DNA of 64,000 nucleotides from PALSA-243 sp963743705. Its GTDB lineage: Bacteria; Acidobacteriota; Terriglobia; Bryobacterales; Bryobacteraceae. The stretch lies in NCBI GenBank assembly GCA_963743705.1, contig CAVUQS010000017.1:124001-188000 (forward strand), written 5' to 3'. Shown one piece after another: positions 43,546-50,998 of this stretch. Numbering within the stretch: position 1 is the first letter of the stretch; every line of letters begins with the position of its first letter. The notes under the pieces were generated by a model. That model saw only the letters and a program-made list of their open reading frames with translations, was not told the origin of the DNA and did no database searches. Position numbers and translations under genes: made by a program.

Positions 43546-44153
43546 ACGAATTCCCCCAGCACCGTTCGCATCTTTTGAGTGGCGCGAAACAGGCAATTCT
43601 TTGCGGCTTCCTCGCTGGTACCGAGGATCTCGCCGATATTCCTGAGCCGTAGACCTTGATAATGCCTTAGCTCGAAAACCATCCGCTCCCGCGGAGTCAA
43701 ATCTTCTAGCGCAAGTTCAATTTTTCCCCGTAACTCACTGTTCCACATGGTTCTTTCTGGATTGGCGTCGACGCCTTCTTCTTCGAAGCCATCCATCCGG
43801 TCCACGGGCCCATCGGCGGTCTCCACCACGGCGGACTCCTCCCTCCGCACTTTGCGTTTGCGCAACTGGTCGAGGCAAATATTGGTCACGATGCGGTAGA
43901 GCCAGGTGTGGAAGCTGCAATCGAATCGGAACGAATGCAGATTGCGGTAAACCCTCAAAAAAGCTTCCTGATACACATCTCGCGCATCTTCCGGGGAACG
44001 CAGCAGGTTAATCGCTAGCCGCAGCACGCTTTGGTCGTACGTCCGCACCAACTGCTCGAACGCGTCCTGGTCGCCGCGTTGGGCAGCCCGAATTAGAGCA
44101 TCGACTTGTGGACTCACTCGGGCGCTTGCGGCTCCAGCAGCTCCCTGCTTCAT
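43542..44153 (-). CDS. ECF RNA polymerase sigma factor (RpoE-like)
   Basis: A 203-residue extracytoplasmic-function sigma factor. Region 2 covers about 25-95 (ALIRAAQRGDQDAFEQLVRTYDQ, DVYQEAFLRVYRNLHSFR, WLYRIVTNICLDQLRKRKVRRE). Region 4 covers about 145-195 (LALEDLTPRERMVFELRHYQGLRLRNIGEILGTSEEAAKNCLFRATQKMR). I use the ATG at 44153; an in-frame GTG at 44213 would add 20 residues with no family resemblance. It forms an ATGA overlap with its anti-sigma gene and leads an operon continuing to the DUF4097 and PDZ genes. A self-recognised promoter is expected just upstream but was not identified. Confidence 0.92.
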   Translation of the reverse strand: MKQGAAGAASARVSPQVDALIRAAQRGDQDAFEQLVRTYDQSVLRLAINLLRSPEDARDVYQEAFLRVYRNLHSFRFDCSFHTWLYRIVTNICLDQLRKRKVRREESAVVETADGPVDRMDGFEEEGVDANPERTMWNSELRGKIELALEDLTPRERMVFELRHYQGLRLRNIGEILGTSEEAAKNCLFRATQKMRTVLGEFV

Positions 44154-44325
44154 ATCCCCAACCACTCCGGTATTCCCTCTAACCGCTACTTGCGTCACCA
44201 GCCTTACTGACACTGACGAACTTGTAGCGTTTTGGTCACGCTTGCCGTCCGGAATCGGACAGTACGTATTTTAACCTTGGTCGCAAACTCGAGGCTCAGT
44301 TTCGCCAGCTTCGCCGGAATTGCCG

Positions 44326-45672
44326 TCACACCGGCCGCAAGCGCGCGCTGAAGTGGCGCAGGAACCGAGGCTCTTCGACGATTTCCAAGCCGCGGATCGA
44401 GTTCTTCTTGGTGTTGACTTCGAGGATGGCTTCCACCACGTAATCGATGTGGCTTTGGGTGTAGACGCGGCGCGGGATGGCGAGGCGCAGCAGTTCATGG
44501 CGGGCCGCCGCGCCGAACATGAACGATCCAATTTCCACGGAGCGGATGCTGGCGTGGCGGTAAAGCTCGACGGCGAGCGCCTGCCCGGGAAATTGCGAAG
44601 GCGGAATGTGAGGGAGCATCCGTGCAGCATCGATGTAGATGGCGTGGCCGCCGGGCGGCTCGACGATGGGTACTCCGCGGTCGGCGATGTGGCGGCCAAG
44701 GTAGGCGGTCGAGACAATGCGGTACCGCAGGTAGTCTGGATCGAGGACCTCTTCGAGTCCGACCGCAATGGCGTCGAGGTCGCGGCCGGCGAGGCCGCCG
44801 TAGGTGGGGAAGCCTTCAGTGAGAATCAGCAAATCGCTTTCGAGCTGTGCGATGCGTTCATCGTTGGTCGACAGAAAGCCGCCGATGTTGGCGAACGCGT
44901 CTTTCTTGGCGGAGAAGGTGCAGCCATCGGCGAAGGAAAACATCTTCTGCGCAATTTGTTTGGGTGTCCGATCGGCGTAGCCGGGCTCCCGTTCGTGAAT
45001 GAACCAGGCGTTTTCGGCGAAGCGGCAAGCGTCGAGATATAAGGGGATGCCGTGACGCGAGCAGACGGACTTGACCGCTTCGATGTTAGCCATCGACACG
45101 GGCTGGCCGCCGCCGGAATTGTTGGTGACCGTGAGCATGACCAGCGGAATGCGCGCGGCGCCTTCGGCGGCGATCAGGTCTTCGAGCGCGCGAACGTCCA
45201 TGTTGCCTTTGAAGTCCGAGCGAAGCTGCGTGTCGGCTGCTTCGGGAACGGGCAGGTCGATGGCCTTGGCGCCGGTGTATTCGATATTCGCGCGAGTGGT
45301 ATCGAAATGCGTATTGGACGGTACGAGGTGGCCGGGCTTGCACGTAACGGAAAACAGAATACGCTCGGCGGCGCGGCCCTGGTGAGTGGGAAGCATATGA
45401 CGGAAGCCGGTGAGTGCATCAGCGACGCGCTTCAAACGGAAGAAGCTCTCGCTCCCGGCGTAGGATTCGTCGCCGCGCATCACTGCCGCCCACTGTTCGG
45501 TGGACATGGCGCTGGTGCCGGAATCGGTCAGCAGGTCGATCAGGATGTTGCGCGCGGCGATGCCGAACAAGTTGAAGCCGGCCTCGCGCAGAAAGCCTTC
45601 ACGCTCTTCCGCGGTGGTCTGGCGTAGCGGCTCGACGCTTTTGATGCGAAACGGTTCGATGATGGGCGGCAT
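44326..45672 (-). CDS. tnaA: Tryptophanase (beta-eliminating lyase)
   Basis: A 448-residue PLP enzyme that converts tryptophan to indole, pyruvate and ammonia. Family marks are FRIKSVEPLRQTT at the start, MLTVTNNSGGGQPVSM, the PLP lysine in TFSAKKDAFANIGG, and EPRFLRHFSARL at the end. Tryptophanase and tyrosine phenol-lyase are close relatives. Here the SVEIGSF segment has Ile where phenol-lyases carry the Arg that binds the phenol substrate, and the C-terminus has RHF, so tryptophanase is favoured. The ATG at 45672 (MPPIIEPF) is chosen over an upstream in-frame start. No tnaC leader or tnaB is adjacent. Other beta-eliminations, such as from cysteine, are possible. Confidence 0.9.
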   Translation of the reverse strand: MPPIIEPFRIKSVEPLRQTTAEEREGFLREAGFNLFGIAARNILIDLLTDSGTSAMSTEQWAAVMRGDESYAGSESFFRLKRVADALTGFRHMLPTHQGRAAERILFSVTCKPGHLVPSNTHFDTTRANIEYTGAKAIDLPVPEAADTQLRSDFKGNMDVRALEDLIAAEGAARIPLVMLTVTNNSGGGQPVSMANIEAVKSVCSRHGIPLYLDACRFAENAWFIHEREPGYADRTPKQIAQKMFSFADGCTFSAKKDAFANIGGFLSTNDERIAQLESDLLILTEGFPTYGGLAGRDLDAIAVGLEEVLDPDYLRYRIVSTAYLGRHIADRGVPIVEPPGGHAIYIDAARMLPHIPPSQFPGQALAVELYRHASIRSVEIGSFMFGAAARHELLRLAIPRRVYTQSHIDYVVEAILEVNTKKNSIRGLEIVEEPRFLRHFSARLRPV

Positions 45673-45791
45673 CGCCGTCAAGTATCCCACGCGGGGTCTT
45701 TTCGGGCTCCCGCGAACCGATTCCAAAGTGTTTCATGGGATATCCAAACGATCGGCCGGACCAGAGCTCAGATGATGGAATAATAGAAGGA

Positions 45792-46892
45792 ATGCGTCGG
45801 GTTTTCGCGCTCCTGGTTCTCTCCGCCGCCGCTCCGTTGGCGGCTCAGCAATGGAAGGTGCAGTACTTCTACGACAAGGAAAAGACCACCCTCACCATCA
45901 ACGATTTCGCTTTTCCCTCAGAGAAGTACGGCATTGCCGCCGGATACGTCGCCGAGGGCAGGCATGAGGAACCAACCCAACTGCTCACCAGCGACGGCGG
46001 CGCCACCTGGAATCTCAGCTCGCTGAAAGAGATGCCGATCTCGCTGTTCTTCCTCAACGACAGTCTCGGCTGGATGGTCACCACCAAGGGCCTCTGGCGC
46101 ACCACCGAAGCCGGCCGCAACTGGGTCAAGCTTCCCAAGGTCCCGGGCGACATCTTGCGCGTGTGCTTCACGACGGAAAAAGACGGCTACGCGATGGGCT
46201 TGAAAAAAGTGGTGCTGCAAACCCACGATGGCGCGCAGACCTGGAGCGCGGTGAAAGAGGCTAAGGATCAGCCCGGCGAGGACGATTACAGCGCCTATAT
46301 CTGGGCGGACTTCGTCAATCCGCAAACGGGTTTGATCGTGGGAACCAACAACCCGCCGCGCCGCTTCGCGCCCTTTTTCCCAGATTGGCTCGATCCCGCG
46401 GCCACGCTCCGCATGCGCGAGGTCCCGCATCTCACGTATTCCCTGATTACGACCGATGGCGGCCAAACCTGGCGCGCGAAATCGCAATCGCTCTTGGGGC
46501 AAACGTCCCGTTTCCGGCTGAACGCCTCGGGGCAGGGGATCGGTCTGATCGAATACTCGGAGCTGGCGCAGTTCCCCAGTGAGGCGTATCTCATCGAATG
46601 GAAAACCAACGGGAGTAGCCGCAGTATTTACCGCGATAAGGACGTCAGCGTCACCGATGTTTGGCTCGACAGAGACGGCACGGCTTATCTTGCGGGCATC
46701 CGGGAGCCCGGCCGCCTGCGCGACATCATCCCCGGCAAAGTTGTGGTCATGACCAGCCGCGATTACAAAACGTGGTCGGAGATGAAAGTGGATTATCGGG
46801 CTTCCGCCATCCGAACGATGCTAGCCACGCCGGATGCGAAGCACCACTGGATGGCCACCGACAACGGCATGATTTTGAAGCTGCAGGACTAG
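45792..46892 (+). CDS. Secreted BNR/Ycf48-like beta-propeller protein
   Basis: A 366-residue protein with a signal peptide (VFALLVLSAAAPLAAQ) and several Asp-box-like repeats (TSDGGATWNLSS, TTEAGRNWVKL, THDGAQTWSAV, TTDGGQTWRAK) of the YCF48/sialidase propeller type. The ATG at 45792 is chosen because the signal peptide starts there; AGAAGG lies very close, only one base before it, so initiation may be atypical. Its partners are unknown. The gene diverges from tnaA and converges with the sigma gene that follows, sharing the palindromic stop CTAG at 46889-46892. Confidence 0.8.
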   Translation: MRRVFALLVLSAAAPLAAQQWKVQYFYDKEKTTLTINDFAFPSEKYGIAAGYVAEGRHEEPTQLLTSDGGATWNLSSLKEMPISLFFLNDSLGWMVTTKGLWRTTEAGRNWVKLPKVPGDILRVCFTTEKDGYAMGLKKVVLQTHDGAQTWSAVKEAKDQPGEDDYSAYIWADFVNPQTGLIVGTNNPPRRFAPFFPDWLDPAATLRMREVPHLTYSLITTDGGQTWRAKSQSLLGQTSRFRLNASGQGIGLIEYSELAQFPSEAYLIEWKTNGSSRSIYRDKDVSVTDVWLDRDGTAYLAGIREPGRLRDIIPGKVVVMTSRDYKTWSEMKVDYRASAIRTMLATPDAKHHWMATDNGMILKLQD

Positions 46893-48136
46893 CACGGCCC
46901 ACTCAGTTCCGCGAGCCTTCGCCCCAGATATTCGCGTTCCACCAGATTCCCCGCGAGCTGCAGCGCCCGTTCGTATGCCGCGCGCGCTTCCGGCCGACGT
47001 CCCATTCGCCGCAAGATGTCGGCGCGCGCCGCGTGGAACAGATAGTAACGATCCAATTCTTCGCCCAGTTCGTCGATTCGCCGCAGGCCCTCGGCAAACC
47101 CCGCACTCAGCGCCACCGCGACCGCATGATTCAGTGCGATGACGGCCGACCCGTTCCATCGCGCCAGCCGCGCATACAATTCGGCGATCTGCGCCCAATC
47201 CGTGTCGGCCGCCAAGCGCGCCTCCGCATGCAGCGCCGCGATTGCCGCCTGAAGCTGATACTCGCCCACCGGACCCCCGCACAGCGCCCGCCTCAACAAC
47301 GCCAATCCTTCGGCGATTTCAGCTGCGTGCCATAGCGAGCGATCCTGCTCTTCGAGAGTCACCAATTGGCCGTCTTGTATCCGCGCGTCGCTGCGCGAAT
47401 TGTGCAGCAGCATGAGCGCCAGCAACCCGAGATTTTCCGCCTCGGTCGGCATCAGCTCACACAGCACGCGGCCCAGACGGATCGCGTCGCCGCACAATTC
47501 ACGCCGCACCAATTGGTCGCCGGCCGACGCCGCGTACCCTTCATTGAAGATGAGATAAATGACGGTCTGCACGGAGGCCAGCCGCTCCGGCAGCCGTGCG
47601 GGCGGCGGTACTTGGTAGGCAATGCCCGCTTCTTGAATCTTGCGCTTGGCCCGCACCAGCCGCTGCGCCATGGTCGCTTCGGGCAGCAGGAACGCTTTCG
47701 CAATCTCCGCCGTGCTCAGCCCGCCCAGCGTCCGCAACGTCAGCGCCACCTGCCCCTCTTGGTTCAGCGCCGGGTGACAGCACGTAAAGATGAGGCGGAG
47801 GCGGTCGTCGGGAAAATGCATGGGTGGTTCGTCCACGAGTTCATCGGGCGGCGCGAAAGCGGGCGTTTCATATCGCAGCGAGGGGCCCTTTTCGCGCGCG
47901 GTGCGCTCGCGCCGGCTCTGGTCGATAAGCTTCCGGTGCGCGGCCGCGGTGATCCACGCCGCCGGATTCTGCGGAATGCCGCGTTCCGGCCACGAGGCGA
48001 GGGCCGAGGCGAACGCATCCTGCATCGCTTCCTCGGCCCGGTCGAAAGACCCTGAAATGCGAATCAGGGTCGCGATGATCCGGCCCGATTCCTGCCGGAA
48101 CACCGCCTCCGCCGCCGTCTTCGTGTCCTGAATCAA
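46889..48136 (-). CDS. ECF42-type RNA polymerase sigma factor with C-terminal helical repeat domain
   Basis: A 415-residue sigma factor. Regions 2 and 4 lie in the first 170 residues (SFDRAEEAMQDAFASALASWPERGIPQNPAAWI, ALTLRTLGGLSTAEIAKAFLLPEATMAQRLVRAKRKI). A long helical domain follows (about 180-410) with tetratrico-like units (ADILRRMGRRPEARAAYERALQL), the hallmark of group ECF42. The start is TTG at 48136, overlapping the stop of the YCII gene as TTGA; residues further upstream in frame lie inside that gene. ECF42 factors lack a classical anti-sigma and are coded beside DGPF/YCII proteins, as here. Confidence 0.92.
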   Translation of the reverse strand: MIQDTKTAAEAVFRQESGRIIATLIRISGSFDRAEEAMQDAFASALASWPERGIPQNPAAWITAAAHRKLIDQSRRERTAREKGPSLRYETPAFAPPDELVDEPPMHFPDDRLRLIFTCCHPALNQEGQVALTLRTLGGLSTAEIAKAFLLPEATMAQRLVRAKRKIQEAGIAYQVPPPARLPERLASVQTVIYLIFNEGYAASAGDQLVRRELCGDAIRLGRVLCELMPTEAENLGLLALMLLHNSRSDARIQDGQLVTLEEQDRSLWHAAEIAEGLALLRRALCGGPVGEYQLQAAIAALHAEARLAADTDWAQIAELYARLARWNGSAVIALNHAVAVALSAGFAEGLRRIDELGEELDRYYLFHAARADILRRMGRRPEARAAYERALQLAGNLVEREYLGRRLAELSGPC

Positions 48137-48495
48137 GGCCGCTTCAAATCCGCCACCGGGCGGATCTCGATGCAGCCCTCGCCACCCTTGCAATTCGATG
48201 GAATCCGCTTCGCCCATTCGATCGCCTCGTCCAAATCCTGGCATTCCAGGATGTAATACCCCGCCAGTTGCTCCTTCGTCTCGGCGAATGGGCCGTCGAG
48301 CGTCACCGGCTTCCCTTCCTTGATCCGCACCGTCGTTGCCAGCGGCGTCGGCTTCAAACCCTCGACGGCCAGCAGGACGCCCTTTTGTTGGGCGTCCTGC
48401 ATCACCGCCAGATGCCGGCTCTTCAGGCTCTCGATCTCATCCGCCGGCGGACCCTCCGGTCTCTCCTGCGAGTAGATCAAAAACATGTAGCGCAT
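48133..48495 (-). CDS. YCII-related (DGPF-domain) protein
   Basis: A 120-residue protein of the YCII/DGPF fold, with the signature LDGPFAETKEQLAGYYILE at about 67-85 and the opening MRYMFLIYSQE. The family is related to the dimeric ferredoxin-like fold of YciI. Proteins of this kind accompany ECF42 sigma factors in many bacteria and are thought to be involved in their output or signal. It overlaps the sigma gene by 4 bases and follows a second YCII gene by 9 bases. No catalytic role can be read from the sequence. Confidence 0.9.
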   Translation of the reverse strand: MRYMFLIYSQERPEGPPADEIESLKSRHLAVMQDAQQKGVLLAVEGLKPTPLATTVRIKEGKPVTLDGPFAETKEQLAGYYILECQDLDEAIEWAKRIPSNCKGGEGCIEIRPVADLKRP

Positions 48496-48504
48496 CCTCG
48501 GCTC

Positions 48505-48837
48505 CTAGAACACCATGATGGGCCGGACTTCGATGCTGCCATGCTTTGCCGCCGGAATCTTCGCGGCCATGGCGGCGGCTGCGTCGCGATCGGGCGCCTC
48601 CACCAGATAGTATCCGCCAAGCTGTTCCTTCGTCTCGGCGAACGGGCCGTCTGTGTTCGCCGTCTTGCCGTCGCGCACCCTCACCGTGGCCGCTGTGCCC
48701 GTGGGCTGCAGTGCATTGCCGCCCTTGATTGAACCGGCGAACTCCTGGCCGAACGCCTGATAGCCGGCCATCTCGGCTGGGTCATAGCCTTCGGCCCAGC
48801 GCTTTTCGTTGTCGTAGATCAATAGTAGGAATTGCAT
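48505..48837 (-). CDS. YCII-related (DGPF-domain) protein, second copy
   Basis: A 110-residue homologue of the following gene, with TDGPFAETKEQLGGYYLVEAP at about 62-82 and the opening MQFLLLIYDNEKRW. The two copies share the DGPFAETKEQL core but differ elsewhere, so they may form heterodimers or serve different roles. It lies between the DinB-like gene and the second YCII gene in the ECF42 cluster, with a gap of only 9 bases to the next gene and 24 bases from the previous one. The ATG at 48837 is preceded on the minus strand by AAGGAGA. Confidence 0.9.
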   Translation of the reverse strand: MQFLLLIYDNEKRWAEGYDPAEMAGYQAFGQEFAGSIKGGNALQPTGTAATVRVRDGKTANTDGPFAETKEQLGGYYLVEAPDRDAAAAMAAKIPAAKHGSIEVRPIMVF

Positions 48838-48861
48838 CGTCGTCTCTCCTTTTGAGTTAGT

Positions 48862-49470
48862 TTATTTCGTCGGGAAGTTGGGGTCAGCCTTCACTTCCAA
48901 AATCTGTTTCGTGTGCCGTTGCGTATGGCCGGCCACGGCCAGCACCCATTCGTAGCCGTCCAATTGCCCGAGCGCCGGGTGCGCGATCGAATGCTGCCGC
49001 AAATCGGGCGTGTTCTTGAGAAAGCTAACGGTGATCGTGCGCGCCGCATAAAAATGTTCCAGCGCATCGGCCGGCGCCCATCGGCCCGTCGGCACCGCAG
49101 GCTCAGGGGCTTGATATTTGGTCGACCGGTCTTCCAGTTTGGCCATCAAGACCGCATCCGCTTGTTTGACGTCGTGGCCGGCGCCCGGCGCGGGGGCCTT
49201 TTCGATATTACTGAAAACGCCCTGTTGCACGACGCCCTCGATCAATGCCAAATGCTCGACCACCTCCGCCACCGACCACCGGTCGGGCGCTGGCTTGAAC
49301 TTCCATTGGGCTTCGGACAACCCCTTTACGGCCTCCGTCACACCGTTGCGGCTGTCGTTCAGCAATTGAAGCGCATGTTGCCGCTCCGCGGTGGTGAGAT
49401 TCTGTCCCAATAGGCCAGTGGTTAAAAGGACGGCTGCCAGTGCAACCTGTAACGCCTTGGTCATCGCCAT
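48862..49470 (-). CDS. Secreted DinB-family protein
   Basis: A 202-residue DinB/YfiT-type four-helix bundle. The metal triad is visible: H73 in VAEVVEHLALIEG, and H182 and H186 in AGHTQRHTKQI. Unlike most DinB-like proteins it begins with a clear signal peptide (ALQVALAAVLLTTGLLGQ), so it should work in the periplasm. DinB folds include bacillithiol- and mycothiol-dependent transferases, but no thiol substrate can be assigned here. It is first in the run leading to two YCII genes and the ECF42 sigma gene, and is probably in their operon. Confidence 0.85.
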   Translation of the reverse strand: MAMTKALQVALAAVLLTTGLLGQNLTTAERQHALQLLNDSRNGVTEAVKGLSEAQWKFKPAPDRWSVAEVVEHLALIEGVVQQGVFSNIEKAPAPGAGHDVKQADAVLMAKLEDRSTKYQAPEPAVPTGRWAPADALEHFYAARTITVSFLKNTPDLRQHSIAHPALGQLDGYEWVLAVAGHTQRHTKQILEVKADPNFPTK

Positions 49471-49565
49471 CTTCTCCTTTTCCGGATGCTTCCATCCGTC
49501 AGTACGACGCGCCGGGTTCGCAAGATCGACAATTCGGCCAAATTTTTTTCGATACCCTAAACACA

Positions 49566-50228
49566 GTGTCTCGAGCCTTGCTTGCGGTTTTCGCGCTAGC
49601 CTCTTGCGCAGCGGCGCAACAAGCCGTTTCCTTTCCCGCGTCCGACGGAGGAGTGATTTACGCCAACGTCTACGGCAAAGGCAATCGCGGCGTCGTGCTG
49701 GCGCACGGCGGACGCTTCAATAAGGACAGTTGGAAGGAGCAGGCCCAGACGCTGGCTGCGGCCGGGTTTCGCTCGGTGGCCATCGATTTTCGCGGCGAAG
49801 GCCAATCGCGAGGCGCCGGGGGTCGCTCGGTCGATGATGACCGCCGTCTGGATATCCTAGCCGCCATCCACTACTTGCGGCGGACCGGCGCCAGTTCCGT
49901 CAGCGTCGTCGGCGCCAGCATGGGCGGCGACTATGCGGCTGAGGCCGCCGAGGCCGAGCCCACGGCGATCGATCGGCTTGTGTTGCTCGCGTCCGGCGCC
50001 TACACGCCAGTTCTCAAGATGAAAGGCCCGAAGCTGTTCATCCTGGCCCGCGACGACGCCAACGCCGATGGTCCAAGGCTGCCCAAGATTCGCGCGCAGT
50101 ATGAGAAGGCCGCCGGGCCGAAGAAGCTGATTGTTCTTGATGGCGCGGTTCACGCGCAGTTCCTGTTTCCGACGGAACAAGGGGAGCGGCTGATGCGAGA
50201 AATTCTGGAGTTTCTATCGGCGCGATGA
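49566..50228 (+). CDS. Secreted alpha/beta hydrolase
   Basis: A 220-residue hydrolase with a signal peptide (LLAVFALASCAAAQ). An alpha/beta fold core follows: the oxyanion region HGGRFNKDSW, the nucleophile elbow VVGASMGGDYA with Ser, a late Asp in LARDDAN, and His in DGAVHAQFLF. It is at the small end for the family. The GTG at 49566 is used because the signal peptide starts there. A Cys in the signal region (LASCAAAQ) might make a lipoprotein, but the lipobox is poor. It is divergent from the DinB gene. Its substrate is not evident; dienelactone hydrolase- and esterase-like members share this pattern. Confidence 0.8.
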   Translation: MSRALLAVFALASCAAAQQAVSFPASDGGVIYANVYGKGNRGVVLAHGGRFNKDSWKEQAQTLAAAGFRSVAIDFRGEGQSRGAGGRSVDDDRRLDILAAIHYLRRTGASSVSVVGASMGGDYAAEAAEAEPTAIDRLVLLASGAYTPVLKMKGPKLFILARDDANADGPRLPKIRAQYEKAAGPKKLIVLDGAVHAQFLFPTEQGERLMREILEFLSAR

Positions 50229-50266
50229 GCGGCGCTCGGCCTGCTTTATCGATGAGGTGCTTGCAG

Positions 50267-50275
50267 TGCTAGCAT
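50267..50275 (+). promoter_or_regulatory. Extended -10 element for a leaderless toxin/antitoxin transcript
   Basis: TGCTAGCAT at 50267-50275 fits TG, one base, then TAGCAT. It ends 6 bases before the ATG at 50282, the same spacing as at tldD. The element is partly palindromic (GCTAGC), so it could also be a binding site for the antitoxin. Confidence 0.4.
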
Positions 50276-50281
50276 AGGGCT

Positions 50282-50530
50282 ATGGCGACCATTACGATCC
50301 GGCGCCTGGACGACGCCGTGAAAGCAAAGTTGCAGGTACGCGCCGCCAGACACGGCAAGTCGATGGAAGAAGAGGCGCGCGAAATCCTGCGCGATGCCGT
50401 CAAACAGCCGCACGTATCGCGTCTGAACCTCGCGGAGTCGATCCGGAAATACGTCGAGCCTCTGGGAGGGGTAGAACTCACGCTCCCGCCGCGTGAACCG
50501 ATTCGCCGTCCTCCGAAGCTTGCCAAGTGA
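50282..50530 (+). CDS. FitA-like ribbon-helix-helix antitoxin
   Basis: An 82-residue antitoxin. Residues 1-45 show the FitA/Arc-type ribbon-helix-helix: a short strand (ATITIRRLDD) and two helices (VKAKLQVRAARHGKSMEEEAREILRDAV). The C-terminal part is a flexible Pro-rich segment that should wrap around the toxin. The stop overlaps the toxin start (GTGA), as is usual for coupled pairs. It should repress its own promoter as a complex with the toxin. Confidence 0.9.
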   Translation: MATITIRRLDDAVKAKLQVRAARHGKSMEEEAREILRDAVKQPHVSRLNLAESIRKYVEPLGGVELTLPPREPIRRPPKLAK

Positions 50531-50949
50531 TCGTACTCGACACGAATGTGCTCTCGGAAGCGCTCAAGCCCTCGCCTTCTATCGCGGTGATTCGCTGGTT
50601 GGCGGCGCAGGCGCCTTCGGCGGTTTTCACGACGACGATCACCCTTGCCGAGATTCTGTACGGCATTGAAGCATTGCCTGCTGGAAAACGGCGCACGCGG
50701 TTACTAGTGGCGACGGAGCAGATGTTCGCCGAGCAATTCGAGGGACATATCCTGCCGTTCGACGAAGATGCCGCGCGTCAATTCGCCAGCCTCGTCGCGT
50801 CGCGGGAAGCCGCGGGACGCCCCATCTCTCAATTCGACGCCATGATCGCGGCGATTTCCCGGCTGCATCGCGCAGCGGTGGCTACGCGTAACACCGCCGA
50901 TTTCGAAGGTTGCGGCATTCGGATCGTCAATCCATGGGCTGAGGAATGA
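50527..50949 (+). CDS. VapC/FitB-like PIN-domain toxin ribonuclease
   Basis: A 140-residue PIN-domain endoribonuclease. The acidic metal-binding residues are in place: D4 in VLDTNVLSE, E41 in TLAEILYGIE, D98 in QFDAMIAA, and D117 in NTADFEG. The start is GTG at 50527, overlapping the antitoxin stop by 4 bases. When free it should cut RNA; the antitoxin coded just before blocks it. The reading frame is intact, so the module looks functional. Confidence 0.92.
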   Translation: MIVLDTNVLSEALKPSPSIAVIRWLAAQAPSAVFTTTITLAEILYGIEALPAGKRRTRLLVATEQMFAEQFEGHILPFDEDAARQFASLVASREAAGRPISQFDAMIAAISRLHRAAVATRNTADFEGCGIRIVNPWAEE

Positions 50950-50998
50950 TGAGGGTTGTCATCATTTTCTAACCTTCGATTTTCCATAATCGTGGGTT

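Noticed and set aside
44326..45672. Calling the lyase tyrosine phenol-lyase
   Set aside because: The substrate-binding Arg found in phenol-lyases (before Gly in the ERG motif) is Ile here (EIGS), as in tryptophanases.
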